Below, in pieces: positions 1-10,057 of a stretch of DNA of 64,000 nucleotides. The notes under the pieces are model-generated. The model saw nothing but the letters and a program-made list of their open reading frames with translations. It did not search any database and was not told the origin of the DNA. Origin of the DNA: Chlorops oryzae (lineage: Eukaryota > Arthropoda > Insecta > Diptera > Chloropidae); NCBI GenBank assembly GCA_020466095.1, contig CM035807.1, positions 23,883,881 to 23,947,880 on the forward strand, written 5' to 3'. Made by a program: the position numbers and the translations under genes. Positions within the stretch are counted from its first letter, which is position 1. Every line of letters starts with the position of its first letter.

Positions 1-639
1 TTAAGAGTTTTGCCGTATGGGAGCAGCTCATAGTAGATAATTCCCTGACAATCCCATCCAAACACACAGCAAAACCTTCCTGGCCGTCAATCCTGGCTTG
101 GCCACCGTTTCCGCCGGTTCACCGTGTTTTCGACCACGACCGTTTTCGCTTGACGTTGTCGTAAGTGACCCACTTTTTCATCACACAGTCACCAACCGCT
201 TCAGAAATGGGACGATTTTGTTGCGGTTCAGCAGCGATTCGCAGATGGAAATTCGGTCTGTGAGGTTTTTTTGCGTTAACTCGTGTGGCACCCATACATC
301 GAGCTTCTTTGTGTATCCAGCCTTATTCAAATGGTTCCAAACGGTTTTTTGTGCAATCTTTAGCTCTTTTGCAATCGAAACAGTGCTAACATGACGGTCG
401 GACTCGATAATTTCCATGATTTTATCGACATTTTCGACAATTGGCCTTCCAGTGCGTGGTGCATCCTTGACATCGAAGTTACCGGAACGGAATCGACGAA
501 ACCAAAATTGCGCATGATTGGCTGTTACAGTATCAGGTCCATAAACGCTATTCACATTTTCAGCCGCCTGGCTTGCGTTTTCTCCCTTATCGAAGAAAAA
601 CTGTAAAATGTAGCGAATTTTCTCTTTGCTGATGTCCAT
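1..639 (-). pseudogene. mariner transposase, frameshifted and truncated
   Basis: Cut-and-paste DNA transposase of the mariner family, broken. The frame starts with ATG at 639 (MDISKEK). It contains the paired helix-turn-helix DNA-binding region: FWFRRFRSGNFDVKDAPRTG lies between the two HTH units, and VSTVSIAKELKIAQKTVWNH is the second. The hallmark WVPHEL linker motif follows. After LVT the frame is lost just before the first catalytic aspartate (the DEKW region). Reading across frames to base 1 recovers the expected YDNVKRKRSW and YYELLPYGKTLN segments, with at least three further single-base shifts. The second and third catalytic aspartates are beyond the window. A longer open frame to 675 exists only by using a TTG start. 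No functional product is expected. Confidence 0.88.
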
Positions 640-824
640 CTTTGACAAGCTCTCAAACAAAACTGAATCAATCAATCAAAAAAGTGTCAAAAAAGCTTTT
701 TTAGTAGGAACTGTCATCTTTCTAATGCCCCCTAGCGGAACACGATCGGACTTATACAACGCGAGATGCAGATAAATAACGCCATCTATTGGAAAAATAA
801 TGGATTTCTTTTTACTACACCTAA
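1..824 (-). mobile_element. mariner-family transposon remnant, 5' part
   Basis: Degenerate Tc1/mariner-superfamily element, running leftward and cut by the window edge. Its 5' terminus appears to be at 824, where the minus strand reads TA then TTAGGTGTAGTAAAAAG, the form of a mariner inverted repeat next to a TA target site. About 185 nt of leader separates this end from the transposase ATG at 639, a usual mariner spacing. The 3' inverted repeat lies outside the window, so element length and target duplication cannot be checked. Several frameshifts in the transposase show that it is inactive. It lies in the intron left of receptor exon 4710-4808. Confidence 0.8.
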
Positions 825-920
825 TATTTTATAGCTCCTGAAAGATCACTAATGGATAAATATTACCTAAATAATACCTATTTTTTTAAATAATTATTTC
901 CCGCGTTTGATTCTCCTGTT

Positions 921-976
921 GTGGGGTTTGAACCTCGGAACTCTCGATTCCTAGTCAAGTGTTCACCCTCGACACC
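921..976 (-). repeat. tRNA-Pro-like remnant (tRNA relic or SINE head)
   Basis: On the minus strand, about 56 nt resemble an internal part of tRNA-Pro. There is a five-pair anticodon stem with one G-T wobble around the 7-nt loop CTAGGAA, giving anticodon AGG. It is followed by a variable stretch and a near-perfect B-box, GGTTCAAACCC. The T-stem pairs poorly, the D-arm is degenerate and I find no convincing acceptor stem, so this is not a working tRNA gene. It could be a decayed tRNA or the head of a tRNA-derived SINE. Confidence 0.35.
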
Positions 977-1056
977 GTGTTTGCCAAATCGAAAGTATGG
1001 AATTTTTTTCATTTTTAAGTTTGAAATCAATTTTAATTTAATTTTATTTTGATTTC

Positions 1057-1230
1057 GGATTGCTCGCTTATGCTCCGAATGGATGAAAAAGTCATTACTC
1101 CTGCATTTTTCCATTCAGGATTGCTCGTCAAAACTCCGATTGGATGAAGAAGTCACTACTCTTTCATTGCTCGATTTCGGACTGCTCCAAATGGATGAAA
1201 ATGTCATTACTCCTTCACTGCTCGATTTAA
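1057..1230. repeat. 61-bp minisatellite, about 2.9 units
   Basis: Three diverged head-to-tail units start at 1057, 1118 and 1179 with GGATTGCTCG or GGACTGCTCC. Each continues into a conserved TGGATGAA(A/G)A(A/T)GTCA(T/C)TACTC block. The third unit is shorter. The unit length of 61 is not a multiple of three, so the open frame running through it is unlikely to be a protein repeat. Confidence 0.75.
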
Positions 1231-4200
1231 GCATTTCTCCTAAATTTTTTACTGGGTATATAGCTCCATATTTTCTTATACATATGGAAAAAAATTTTTT
1301 TTTTTTTTCAACTTGAAGACTGAAGATATTTCTTTAAAAAAAAAATGTGATTTTAGATTTGTCGGAGGATTTTGAAAAAATTGAAAACATGACACCTTGC
1401 TAATTGTAAGTCCTTGAGAATCATAATCTGTTTGTTTTAAATATTGTAAGCTAAGACCTTAAAAAAAAGTGATTGGAACGGGTGTGACTCAATAGAATTG
1501 TCCAAATAGGCATATTCTTATATACTTATGTACATATTTATCGCGTATTATAGGAAAAAACTCTCAATACTTGTTTTCATAATGACTGAAATTATATTTG
1601 TGGACAAACTGTTATCTTTTTGAACATAGCTGTACGTTGGTATTCGAAAGCCAGGTACACTTCAAGCAGCATTGGACTCAATGTGTTATGAAAACTGACA
1701 GGCAAAGACATTGTCTTGCTGTTGAAAGCGTGCTGAAGCGAAAATAGAAGTACTGAAAATAATATTGTGTAAAAATTTCAAGCATGTTTTCATAAAATAT
1801 GTTTTGCCCGGAAAATTTGTCATGTTAGGAGACACGAAGACGGCAGTTGTTTCATTCGAAATATTTATTTTTCAGCCGGTGACGAGCGTACACATTTATA
1901 AATACCGAAGTCGAAACGCGACGCACAAAAAAGCGAAAGTATCGCAACATATAAATCAATTTATATGGAGGTATATATATATTTTTTTCTCTTTTTTCTC
2001 GTTTTAATGGAGTGTCGAGAGTTTTTTTTTTTGGCGGGTGTTTTTTGTTTTTCGAATGTGGTGACTGCGACAAAATGAAAAGCTTCAATGTTTCGTTTTT
2101 ATGTCATTCTGCGACAGTAATTTTGCTGAATTTATTGAGTTGAAAAAATATCATATTTTAATTTGGTTGAGTTTTCATTTTTATTAAATCAATAAAAAAA
2201 AATATAAAAAATAAAATAACAAATGGAGTCACGGATGTGAGCTGAATTCGAGTAAAATTTTATAATTGATTTAAAAAAAAAAAAAACAAAAGGTTAACTG
2301 AAAACACTTGGGCTTCCGTCGTCGCCATAAAGTTCAGCTGTGCTCCGACCACCGCATTGTAGTAAATGCTTAACTGGAATTGTTGTGATTTTCCAATTGT
2401 GGGCCTTAAACGTAATAAATGAGCGAAAACTTTCGAGATTCCAACATTTCAACCATTGTTTAATTAAGCAAGTTTTTTAACTTAATTTTGGCTTAATTAG
2501 AGTTGCATTCAAACCGAACAAAGTTGCGCAATGTAATGGCTTGCAGGAATGAATGTTAAATGTCGTCGGTAAAAGTTTTCGATTGAATGAAATTAAGAAA
2601 GTCATTTGTGCGCGAATTGAGTTAATTACAAAGTATTTCTATTTAAAGGTGCTTAATAAAGCTCTTTTCAACATTCCAGGAGATATTCTGAGAAGAGTTC
2701 AAAAGAAGCTCGAAAAAACTTCGAATTTAGAAGACCACATTAAGAGGGATAGTGATATAAACGCTATGTCATTTTTAAGGACATGGAACTTTCCAGCGAA
2801 TGAAGGAACTTTCTTCGAATGAGAGAAGTATAAAAAGTTCAATATTTGCTTGTAGAAAAAACCTAGCCAGAAAGGAGCTACGAATTCTATTTCCCAGTGT
2901 CAGAGATTGCAATAAAATATCTTTTTGAGATTGAGTTGTCAGTAAGAAAAAAAAAAAATCTCACATTTTACTACTCCAAAAGTCGAAGTTTTGAGATCAA
3001 TTCGAGATCATATGCCACATTTTTGCCATTCAGGGAACAGTCAAAATAAGATCCACTCTTCCATCATGGATATCCTTTCGATTTCCCTTGTACTAAAGCT
3101 TGTTTTGGATCTCAGAGTCCTGTCTATTATCATTCATGGAATATAGTCCAGTCTTTTATCATTCATGGAATATATTTTTTGATCAATTCCCTTTGAGTAG
3201 CCCAGAACTATTCCGTTTTGAAAAGTGTCCTCCTCATTACTGTTGGGAAGCTTCAAATTGATTGGTTAAAAGACTGACAAATTCTTCTCAACTTCAATAA
3301 AACCCTGTCAAAGTTCGGGTAAGAGTTAAGTATACGCCTCGCGTCTCTTAGAATTTTTATTCGATGATTCTAGTAGCAATTTGAAATCCCCTGGCTCCCC
3401 TATTCGATGAGTAGAAATACACGTGATTCCGTCTTTATAAATTCATATAATTCTGTTCGTTTGATTAAAATTATTCCATGTCTTCTACAATGCAGAATCA
3501 ACGTCCCTTGTTCTATGAAATTGTGTAAAAATTCCATTGTCTGAATATTTTTCTGTAAATTCACAAACAACAATCAATCAGTGTCAACAGCCCGGCAATG
3601 TGATATTGATGTTCTTCCGTTGTTTTGTTCAAATGTTCGTTTGTTCGTTTGTATTTTCGTACGGTCGAATGTTCGAGTGTTCGCTTTGTCTTGCGATTGG
3701 TTTATTGTTTTTGGTCTCCGGACTTAGTGCGCATTTAAAGTTCACAATTGAAGCTTAAGGTCGCCTTTCGAGTATCCTCAATTATGTCACTTTATAAGAG
3801 CTTAATCTGTGATGACCACCAGAATTGTTTGAATGGGGGAAAAATCCTTGATTTTCACACGAACCTACATGTATGACAGCACGCTTCAGGTAACAGCATA
3901 CACTGTCACATACTTATCATCTATAGTGGTAGATTTTGTTTGTTTGTTACTTTTTCGGTTCTTTTAGGCGAACTCTCTTCAATAGAGAGGCTTATTGCGA
4001 ATGGAAAATGGGGACTGCAGCACAAAGCGATGGTAAAATGCTTGGAGCAAAGAAAACTGAACACAGTGCACGAAGAACTGGAAAAACTAAACAGTAGGTA
4101 GGTACCTCGAACGCAAAAACACAATGTCGCCCTCAAGTACGAGTGCCGAATGTGTGCGTGTGTGCGTGTGTTTGTGTGCATGAGGTATGCATGCATCAAG

Positions 4201-4709
4201 ATGTTTGTGAAAAGTTAAATCGCATGAAGGATGAAGCCATGACATACAGTGCGGTGACGATTTTTGCTTTCACCGAAAAGTAAACTGAAGCCTTGTTTTC
4301 CTTTCAATGGCTTGCCACATGACATGTGACAAACATATTCAAACACATTTTGTACCTTGAAATGCATGAGCACTGTACACACACGTACACACAAGTGCAT
4401 GAAGTCATACATACATCTGCATATAAATATATAGTGTAGCCAAAGTTGATGTTTAAGTATGAGTCAAACATACAAACATTCTCACATAAAATACACTCAG
4501 TCCGAACTCAAAATCAAACATCCGCACTCACTCAATCACACACACACACACACACACAACACACGTTCGCATGAAAGCAACATTTCGCTCATGAAATTTT
4601 TTAGTTTTTATTTAGGCTTTCATCCAAACACATTCAACACACACACAACATACACACATACGCACACGCTCACTTATAGTTGAGAATAATAAAGCAAAGT
4701 TTTACTTAC

Positions 4710-4808
4710 CGCCCCGTAATTTGTACACTAAAGTTAAATGTCATGGCCATGATAGCGACCATAATATCGGCCATGGCTAAGGAGACTACAAAGTAATTCG
4801 TAATAATT
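4710..4808 (-). CDS. Octbeta2R: beta-adrenergic-like octopamine receptor, TM2 exon
   Basis: A 99-nt internal coding exon of a class A GPCR. The acceptor is TTTTACAG before base 4808 and the donor is CG|GTAAGT after 4710. The first base completes an Arg codon begun by the upstream exon. The frame then reads [28 protein letters not shown] and QITG, ending two bases into a codon (CG, expected Arg, followed in the family by Trp). This is the end of intracellular loop 1 and TM2, with the conserved sodium-site Asp in AMADIM. The [18 protein letters not shown] wording fits Octbeta2R better than Octbeta1R or Octbeta3R as I remember them. The receptor is expected at the plasma membrane, coupling octopamine to Gs and cAMP. 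Later TMs are outside the window. Confidence 0.93.
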
Positions 4809-5017
4809 CTGTAAAATATATGGAGAAAAAAGGAAAGAAAACAGAGAAGAATTATTAGAAGGCAAAAGAAAAACAATTTTCGGTTGTATTATTATTATGG
4901 ATATCGCATTGAAGCATGTAATGACCTATGCTACGGAGTGTATTGGTCCCTGGTTAATCTATGTGTATGTTTGTTTGTATGAATATATTTATATACATAT
5001 ATAAGAATATATAACTA

Positions 5018-5652
5018 CACTGAGCGAACGTTACCATGATTTTTTTAAAAGGGCGCATTGTTATTCACAGTCCTTTTGATTTTCGAGCAGAACGAAAATT
5101 TCAAAAGAAAAATTGTTGAGTCAACAACATTTTGGGTTGATTTGAAAGGAAATATGTTTAATTACATTTCTTTTCGTTCGGTATAATTCTCATTTGTTTT
5201 ATAGAATAGGACATATAAGATATGTATTCATCTTAGAACTTTTTAAGCATTGCGAAAGCAGTCACGACAACGGAGTGACCAAGTCGGATGAAGTTCATCC
5301 GATGGCTATTTTTTGGGGTTATGTTCAGCAGATGGCTCTGTGGGCATTTGCTTTGAACTTTGAATGAATTTGTTATGACATTTCTTCTTGTATAGATTTA
5401 AAAATTTTTTTCTTATTTTAAAAATTATCTTGTTATTTCAATTATGTCCGTGGTTAGTTCAACAATTTACATTTAAATCCATTTTTAAAAATTATCATGT
5501 CAATTCGACCTGAAATATGGTTGATTCAAAAGGAAAATCTTTACTTTTTTCAACAAGAAAAATTGTTAAATTAAAAATATTCCTTGTTGAAGCCGTTTTG
5601 TATGTTTTTCCTTTTGATTTAACCAGTTTTCTGGTTGATTTTTTTCTCAGTG
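5018..5652. mobile_element. CACTGAG-ended repeat family, copy 1
   Basis: A 635-bp non-coding element bounded by CACTGAG at 5018 and CTCAGTG at 5652, each next to TA (5016-5017 and 5653-5654), so probably a TA-duplicating MITE. The inverted ends are short. The right end carries the run GATTTTTTTCTCAGTG. An internal hairpin, CGGATGAAGTTCATCCG, lies near 5285. Its sequence is shared with 36838-37705 and 37706-38262, which proves a dispersed family. It sits inside the receptor intron 0.2 kb from the TM2 exon. Confidence 0.6.
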
Positions 5653-6419
5653 TATAAAGAATATATATTTATTTATTTTACTTTCCAGATGTGACCAAAC
5701 GAATTTGGTTTTCTCTCCTCTCTTTCTCCCCTCTATCTCTCTCTCTCACTCTCTTTCTCTCTCTGTTGGCGCGATTATTATCTTTTGGCTTGACTGTTAC
5801 AACTTTTCTTGCCAAACTTGTTTGATTTATTACTTGAATATCCACCTTTAGGGTGGTTAGCCGTTAATTGAGGTAAACGGAAACTATGTCGAGTACTTAA
5901 CTATAAAGTTGGGTCGATGAGATTGTTGGTATTAAACTTAAGTGCAATTAAACTTAATTATAAAATGAAAAGTTCATGTATTTAACAAGCTCTTTCGTGA
6001 GGAATGTTCGAAAGGGGGGTTAAAGGTTGGAATTTATTTAATTGGCGTGGACTACAATTTCGGGGAAGCTGAAGAGTTATTTGAGAATTGAGATTTTAAA
6101 GCAGGTTCAGCAGTAGTACATATAAACATATTTCTTTTTTATTATTTTTTTCAAATGTAAACCTATAAAATCCGCAACCGTGATTAGTGCTACCTACAAG
6201 ATTTAATCTTACTGCACTAGGAAAATATTGATTAATTTCATACATACATTGTTAAATGAAGAGGGAGTAAATTTAGATGTACATATGTCATTAGCAAGGT
6301 AATGGTATACTACAGCATGCCTAAATGTGGGCCCATGTAAAGTCAGGACCTCAGAAATGTTAAGGTTAAGAAACGCAACAATAAGCAGAGAAGTCTAATT
6401 TCTCTCAGGCGTTACCGCC

Positions 6420-6602
6420 TTAAAGCAATCTCCATAAGATGCACCGGGTGGATGACTCTGAATGCAGAATTTTTCTTGAAGACGAAACCGCTATACTTCA
6501 CATAATGGGTGAATGTTTCTCCTTATGTAGGCTGAGACTCAGAGTCTCTAATGAGACCTTCTTACGAAACGCCGAGTTGAGGCTCGAGAACATGTCTAGA
6601 TG
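6420..6602 (+). pseudogene. non-LTR retrotransposon ORF2 C-terminal tail, relic
   Basis: From about 6430 the plus strand reads LHKM, then DDSECRIFLEDETAILHIMG, then ECFSLCRLRLR and an NAELRLENM tail. This matches the region after RNase H in I/R1/Jockey-type retrotransposons, where a Cys-rich CRxC..E.ET..H...C pattern ends the protein. One of the expected cysteines is replaced (CRIF for CRFC). The preceding sequence needs a frameshift and holds a stop, so this is a dead 5'-truncated fragment. Confidence 0.6.
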
Positions 6603-6665
6603 ACCATTCCTTCATAAGAAAGATCGAGGATATACTTGGAACAAAAAAAAAAAAATGCAACAAGT

Positions 6666-7120
6666 AAGGGTGTTACAGTCAGGCGAGCCTGACAATAGAC
6701 TTTTCCACTTTTCCAATTTTTGTTGAACTGTATAGTCAGAGGGTTAAATATACGCTCGAATTTTAAGTTTCATTAAAATATTTCGAAAAAGACCGATTTC
6801 TGGGCAGTTTTGGGATTTTCGTAACAGACCCTAGTACTGGAGATACCCCTAAAAACGATCCGATCGGGTCCATTCTCGAACTTTTTCCTACTCATGCCAC
6901 CGTGAGCACGTATACCAAATTTTGTCAAGATAACTCAACTTCTTCGATAAGAAAACTTTATACAAACAGACGGACAGACGGACAGACAGACGGACATGTC
7001 GAAATCGAATCTCCTGGTGATTCTGATCATTTCTATACATATTTTGTATGGTCTATCTCGACTGGTTCTGGATGTTACACACAACCACACAAACACACAC
7101 AGAGTGTGTCGGGTATAAAA
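6666..7120 (-). mobile_element. DINE-1/INE-1-like (Helentron) copy 1
   Basis: Read on the minus strand this copy begins TTTTATACCCGACACACTCT, has a GATCAGAATCACC block and then a CATGTCCGTCTG(TCCGTC)n core. This is the order seen in fly DINE-1/INE-1 elements, which are non-autonomous Helentrons. The far end at 6666 carries the shared AGGGTGTTACAGTCAGGC block, but the subterminal CCCGACAC there is lost. Subterminal inverted CCCGACAC repeats seen in sister copies support the family. No coding capacity. Confidence 0.75.
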
Positions 7121-8740
7121 AACACATACATTGAACGAATCGATCCTATCGCAGTGCCTCCATTTCGACAGGGGGCAAAACCCATTAGTTAAAAAAACAA
7201 ATAGTTGCGGAGTACCTAGAATCACAACAAGGCTCTTGGACGACACAATGTCAAAAAATTTCCTTCGAAATTACCACATTTTATTGTTTTTTAAAGCATA
7301 CTTTTAGGGAAATCGCTTGGAATCAAAAAAGAAAATCAGATATTAGTTGCTTAAATCTTTAAGTGAACTTAAAATCGACCTGTCTTAATGAATCAATTGA
7401 AGTCAAGTTGCGTTAAATCATGCCTAACTAACTCTGGAGCTTTAAAAAATTATCATCTTTCTCTTCAGTAAAAGTTTTGCTCTAGAAAGTTTTCTATCGA
7501 ACTCCATTGCTATTCAATAAGTTCTTAAGTACATTAAATATTCTCGAACTTTGAAATTATGAAGCAACAAAAAACGAAAAAACAAAAAACAAAGAGACAA
7601 CAGAAAAAGTAGTTCAATTCGATTTGAGAGCTGAAAAAGTTTTTTTAGTCAAAAACTATGCTCGCCGGAAAATTTCCTAGAGGAAAAAGTTCTTCGCGTA
7701 CTTTTGGTAAAATATTTCCGGAGTTTTTTTGTTTTCAGCTTAAAATGGTGAAACTTTTTTTCCCGGAATTTGTTTATTATAATTTTCTCATAATCACCAC
7801 TTAATATTCCATTTGAACGTCATATTTGCGTGTTCTTTTACGCTTCGTTGCGAATTTTCCTTCACAAAGAATTTCCCTTAAGAAATTACAAAAAAATAAT
7901 AATAATAAGTCACCCCCCATCTACACCTTCAAGACAATTGCGCGATGGAAATTTCATTTCGAAACTGAGAATTTACACCGAAAACCGAAAGTAAACATTG
8001 GAGAATGTAAAAGTGAATCTGAGCGGAAGAGTGCTGCACACTCGATTTATTTCGTTGTGGGTGTGAGAAATCGTACAAAAACAAAACACATACGACTAAT
8101 AAGCTCCTTAAAGTGGAAAGTCAACCCAGCCCCCTTCCTCCCTTTACTGGCGCTCATAGCAACGCACAGACAGTTAAATTGATGAAATTCATTCATAAAT
8201 ATAAAATATAAATTAACGGTGACGATGACAGTGACAAAGAATGTCAATATTGGAGCATCGAGCGGTGAAGCGAAGTGCTTTTCCGACAGGCAATGGAGTA
8301 CCAACGAAGCAGAATCAAGGGCAATCAAGCAAACCAAGCAAACAACCGAACGAACGACCGACTCGACTCGACTCGACGCGGCGATAGCATTGATGCCTAC
8401 TTTAGTGTGTTTAAAAGTCGTTTACACAGGCATTAAAACGCTTAAGCAGCTGGCATTGTTTGTAAATATAGTTACCGCATCGTTCCGGTGAATTTTAAAG
8501 TGCCCCAGCACATAAAACATAGCACAGAACAGAGAACACATAATACATGCAGCACAGCACATCGAATAGCGAAGGTGGAATAACGAAGGAGCGAGCGAGG
8601 GCCAAAACAATAAAAAGAACGAACTAGGGATGTTGCGAATGTTCATACATACATACAAATCTGGAAAGGTAACTGATGGTGGAGAGTGGTTCGTACTAAA
8701 TACCGTGAAAGGATTTTTACTGACCAATTAAATAGCGAAA

Positions 8741-9204
8741 TGAGAGAGAGAGAGAGAGAGCGAGAGAGGGAGAGCGAGAGAGAGAGCGAGAGATAGAGCG
8801 AGAGAGCGAGAGCAAGAGAGAGAGAGAAAAGAAGAAAGGCAGAAAGAGTGAGAGAGCGGGAAAGAGAGTGAGAGAGTGTGAGATTAAGAGAGAGTGAGAG
8901 GAAGTTAGAGAGAGTGAGAGAGAGTGTGAGATTGAGAGAGAGTGAAAGAGAGTATGAGATTGAGAGACAGTAAGAGGGAGTCAGAGAAAGTGAGAGAGAG
9001 TGAGAGAGACTGAGAGAGATTGAGAGAGACTGAGAGAGATTGAGAGAGAGTGAGAGATTGAGAGAGAGTGAGAGGGAGTGAGATAGTGTGAGAGAGAGTG
9101 ACAAATAGAGTGAAAGAGAGGGAGCCAGGGAGAGTGAGAGAGTGAGGGAGGGAGAGGGAGCGAAAGGAAGGGTGAGAGTGCAGGAGAGTGGAATGGAGAG
9201 AGGA
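8741..9204. repeat. GA-rich polypurine tract, about 460 bp
   Basis: Almost pure purine on the plus strand: interrupted (GA)n with GTGAGAGA, GATTGAGA and GAGCGAGA variants. It yields long artefact ORFs rich in Ser-Leu on the minus strand. Such tracts hold many GAGAG sites, the motif bound by GAGA factor in Drosophila; whether the protein binds here is inference. Confidence 0.95.
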
Positions 9205-9838
9205 ATGCAACAAATGATACTTTCAAAATAATGCGTCCAAATATTGCCTATGAAAAGTGGTCCCTATTCCAAACGTTCAAAAGCCGGAATGATCCTCAAT
9301 CTGTCCTTTTGTCATATCCCATTTACTCTCGCTCTTAGTCACGTTCTTTGATCCGTAGCCTGTACCTCTTCCTATCCCGCTCATTGTTCTCCTCTCCATC
9401 ACATATTTAAAATGGATTTCTATACCTAAATGACAACCTTGGCGAAGATTTCGCACGAAAAAAAAATAAACGAAAATTTTTAGGAGCAAGGAGAGTAGAA
9501 TTAATTTTAAGTTCTTTTCCTGGTATACTTTTAGTAGAAACTATAATATCAATATAATATTGATTCATGGTTAGGACAGTTTTAAATGAAAAGTTCATCC
9601 TTCACAAATTCTTGTCCTCAAAAAAGTGTCCTCTTCGATTCATGATAGCAATCATTTCAAGAGAATTATGCGCTCCAATTTTATGTCTTTTATGGATCTT
9701 GCTCGCATCATGTTTGCCAAAATTAATGCCTCGAATACTTACTCCCACTTTTATGAACGTACTTAAAAACAGGATCTCGTAATGCAGGCAATAATATCCG
9801 CAGACGTGAAATCAAAAAGTCCGTATCCGCAACATACC

Positions 9839-10057
9839 TCAAAGGAACAACGAATGACTGAACGAACGAGCGCAGTAGCTCGAAGGCGTTAGAAATCCAT
9901 CGTTTGAGTGCGATGTTAATGAGCTCTCGTGAGCGTAAAATCCGCTCGGCATATTATACGCATAGAATACGCGGTTATACCCCTTACCGGAGGCACTGAA
10001 CGTTGTAGTAGGAGTAGCAGCAGCAGCAGCAGGATCGGTTATTACATTTAGCGGCAT
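9839..10057 (-). CDS. candidate small ORF or first coding exon
   Basis: An unrecognised 72-codon frame within the receptor intron, on the same strand. It starts at ATG 10057 in a strong fly context (CAAACAATGCC) and reads MPLNVITDP, an Ala5 run, TPTTTFSASG, and ends ARSFSHSLFL. Base composition is richer in GC than the flanks. Inside it, TCCG|GTAAGG after 9988 could act as a splice donor, giving a 70-nt first exon ending in phase 1. That phase does not match the TM2 exon at 4808, so it is not a simple alternative receptor start. It could be a small peptide gene, the first exon of a nested gene, or chance. Confidence 0.3.
   Translation of the reverse strand: MPLNVITDPAAAAATPTTTFSASGKGYNRVFYAYNMPSGFYAHESSLTSHSNDGFLTPSSYCARSFSHSLFL

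Larger units (their letters stand above)
825..4709. other. receptor intron (left part), no gene seen
   Basis: This is intron sequence on the 3' side of receptor exon 4710-4808; the next exon is outside the window. Besides the tRNA-like relic and the 61-bp repeat it holds AT-rich DNA with A/T runs, a short direct repeat (TATCATTCATGGAATATA near 3127 and 3157), TTCG-rich sequence near 3620-3690, and CA/TG tracts at 4145-4170, 4537-4562 and 4640-4680. The open frames are short and show no domain. Confidence 0.6.

Noticed and set aside
7826..8182. 118-codon plus frame
   Set aside because: No recognisable motif, poly-Asn from a TAA/AAT run, no splice or start support.
8643..9213. Three overlapping Ser-Leu-rich minus frames
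   Set aside because: They are translations of the GA tract; all frames of such a repeat stay open.
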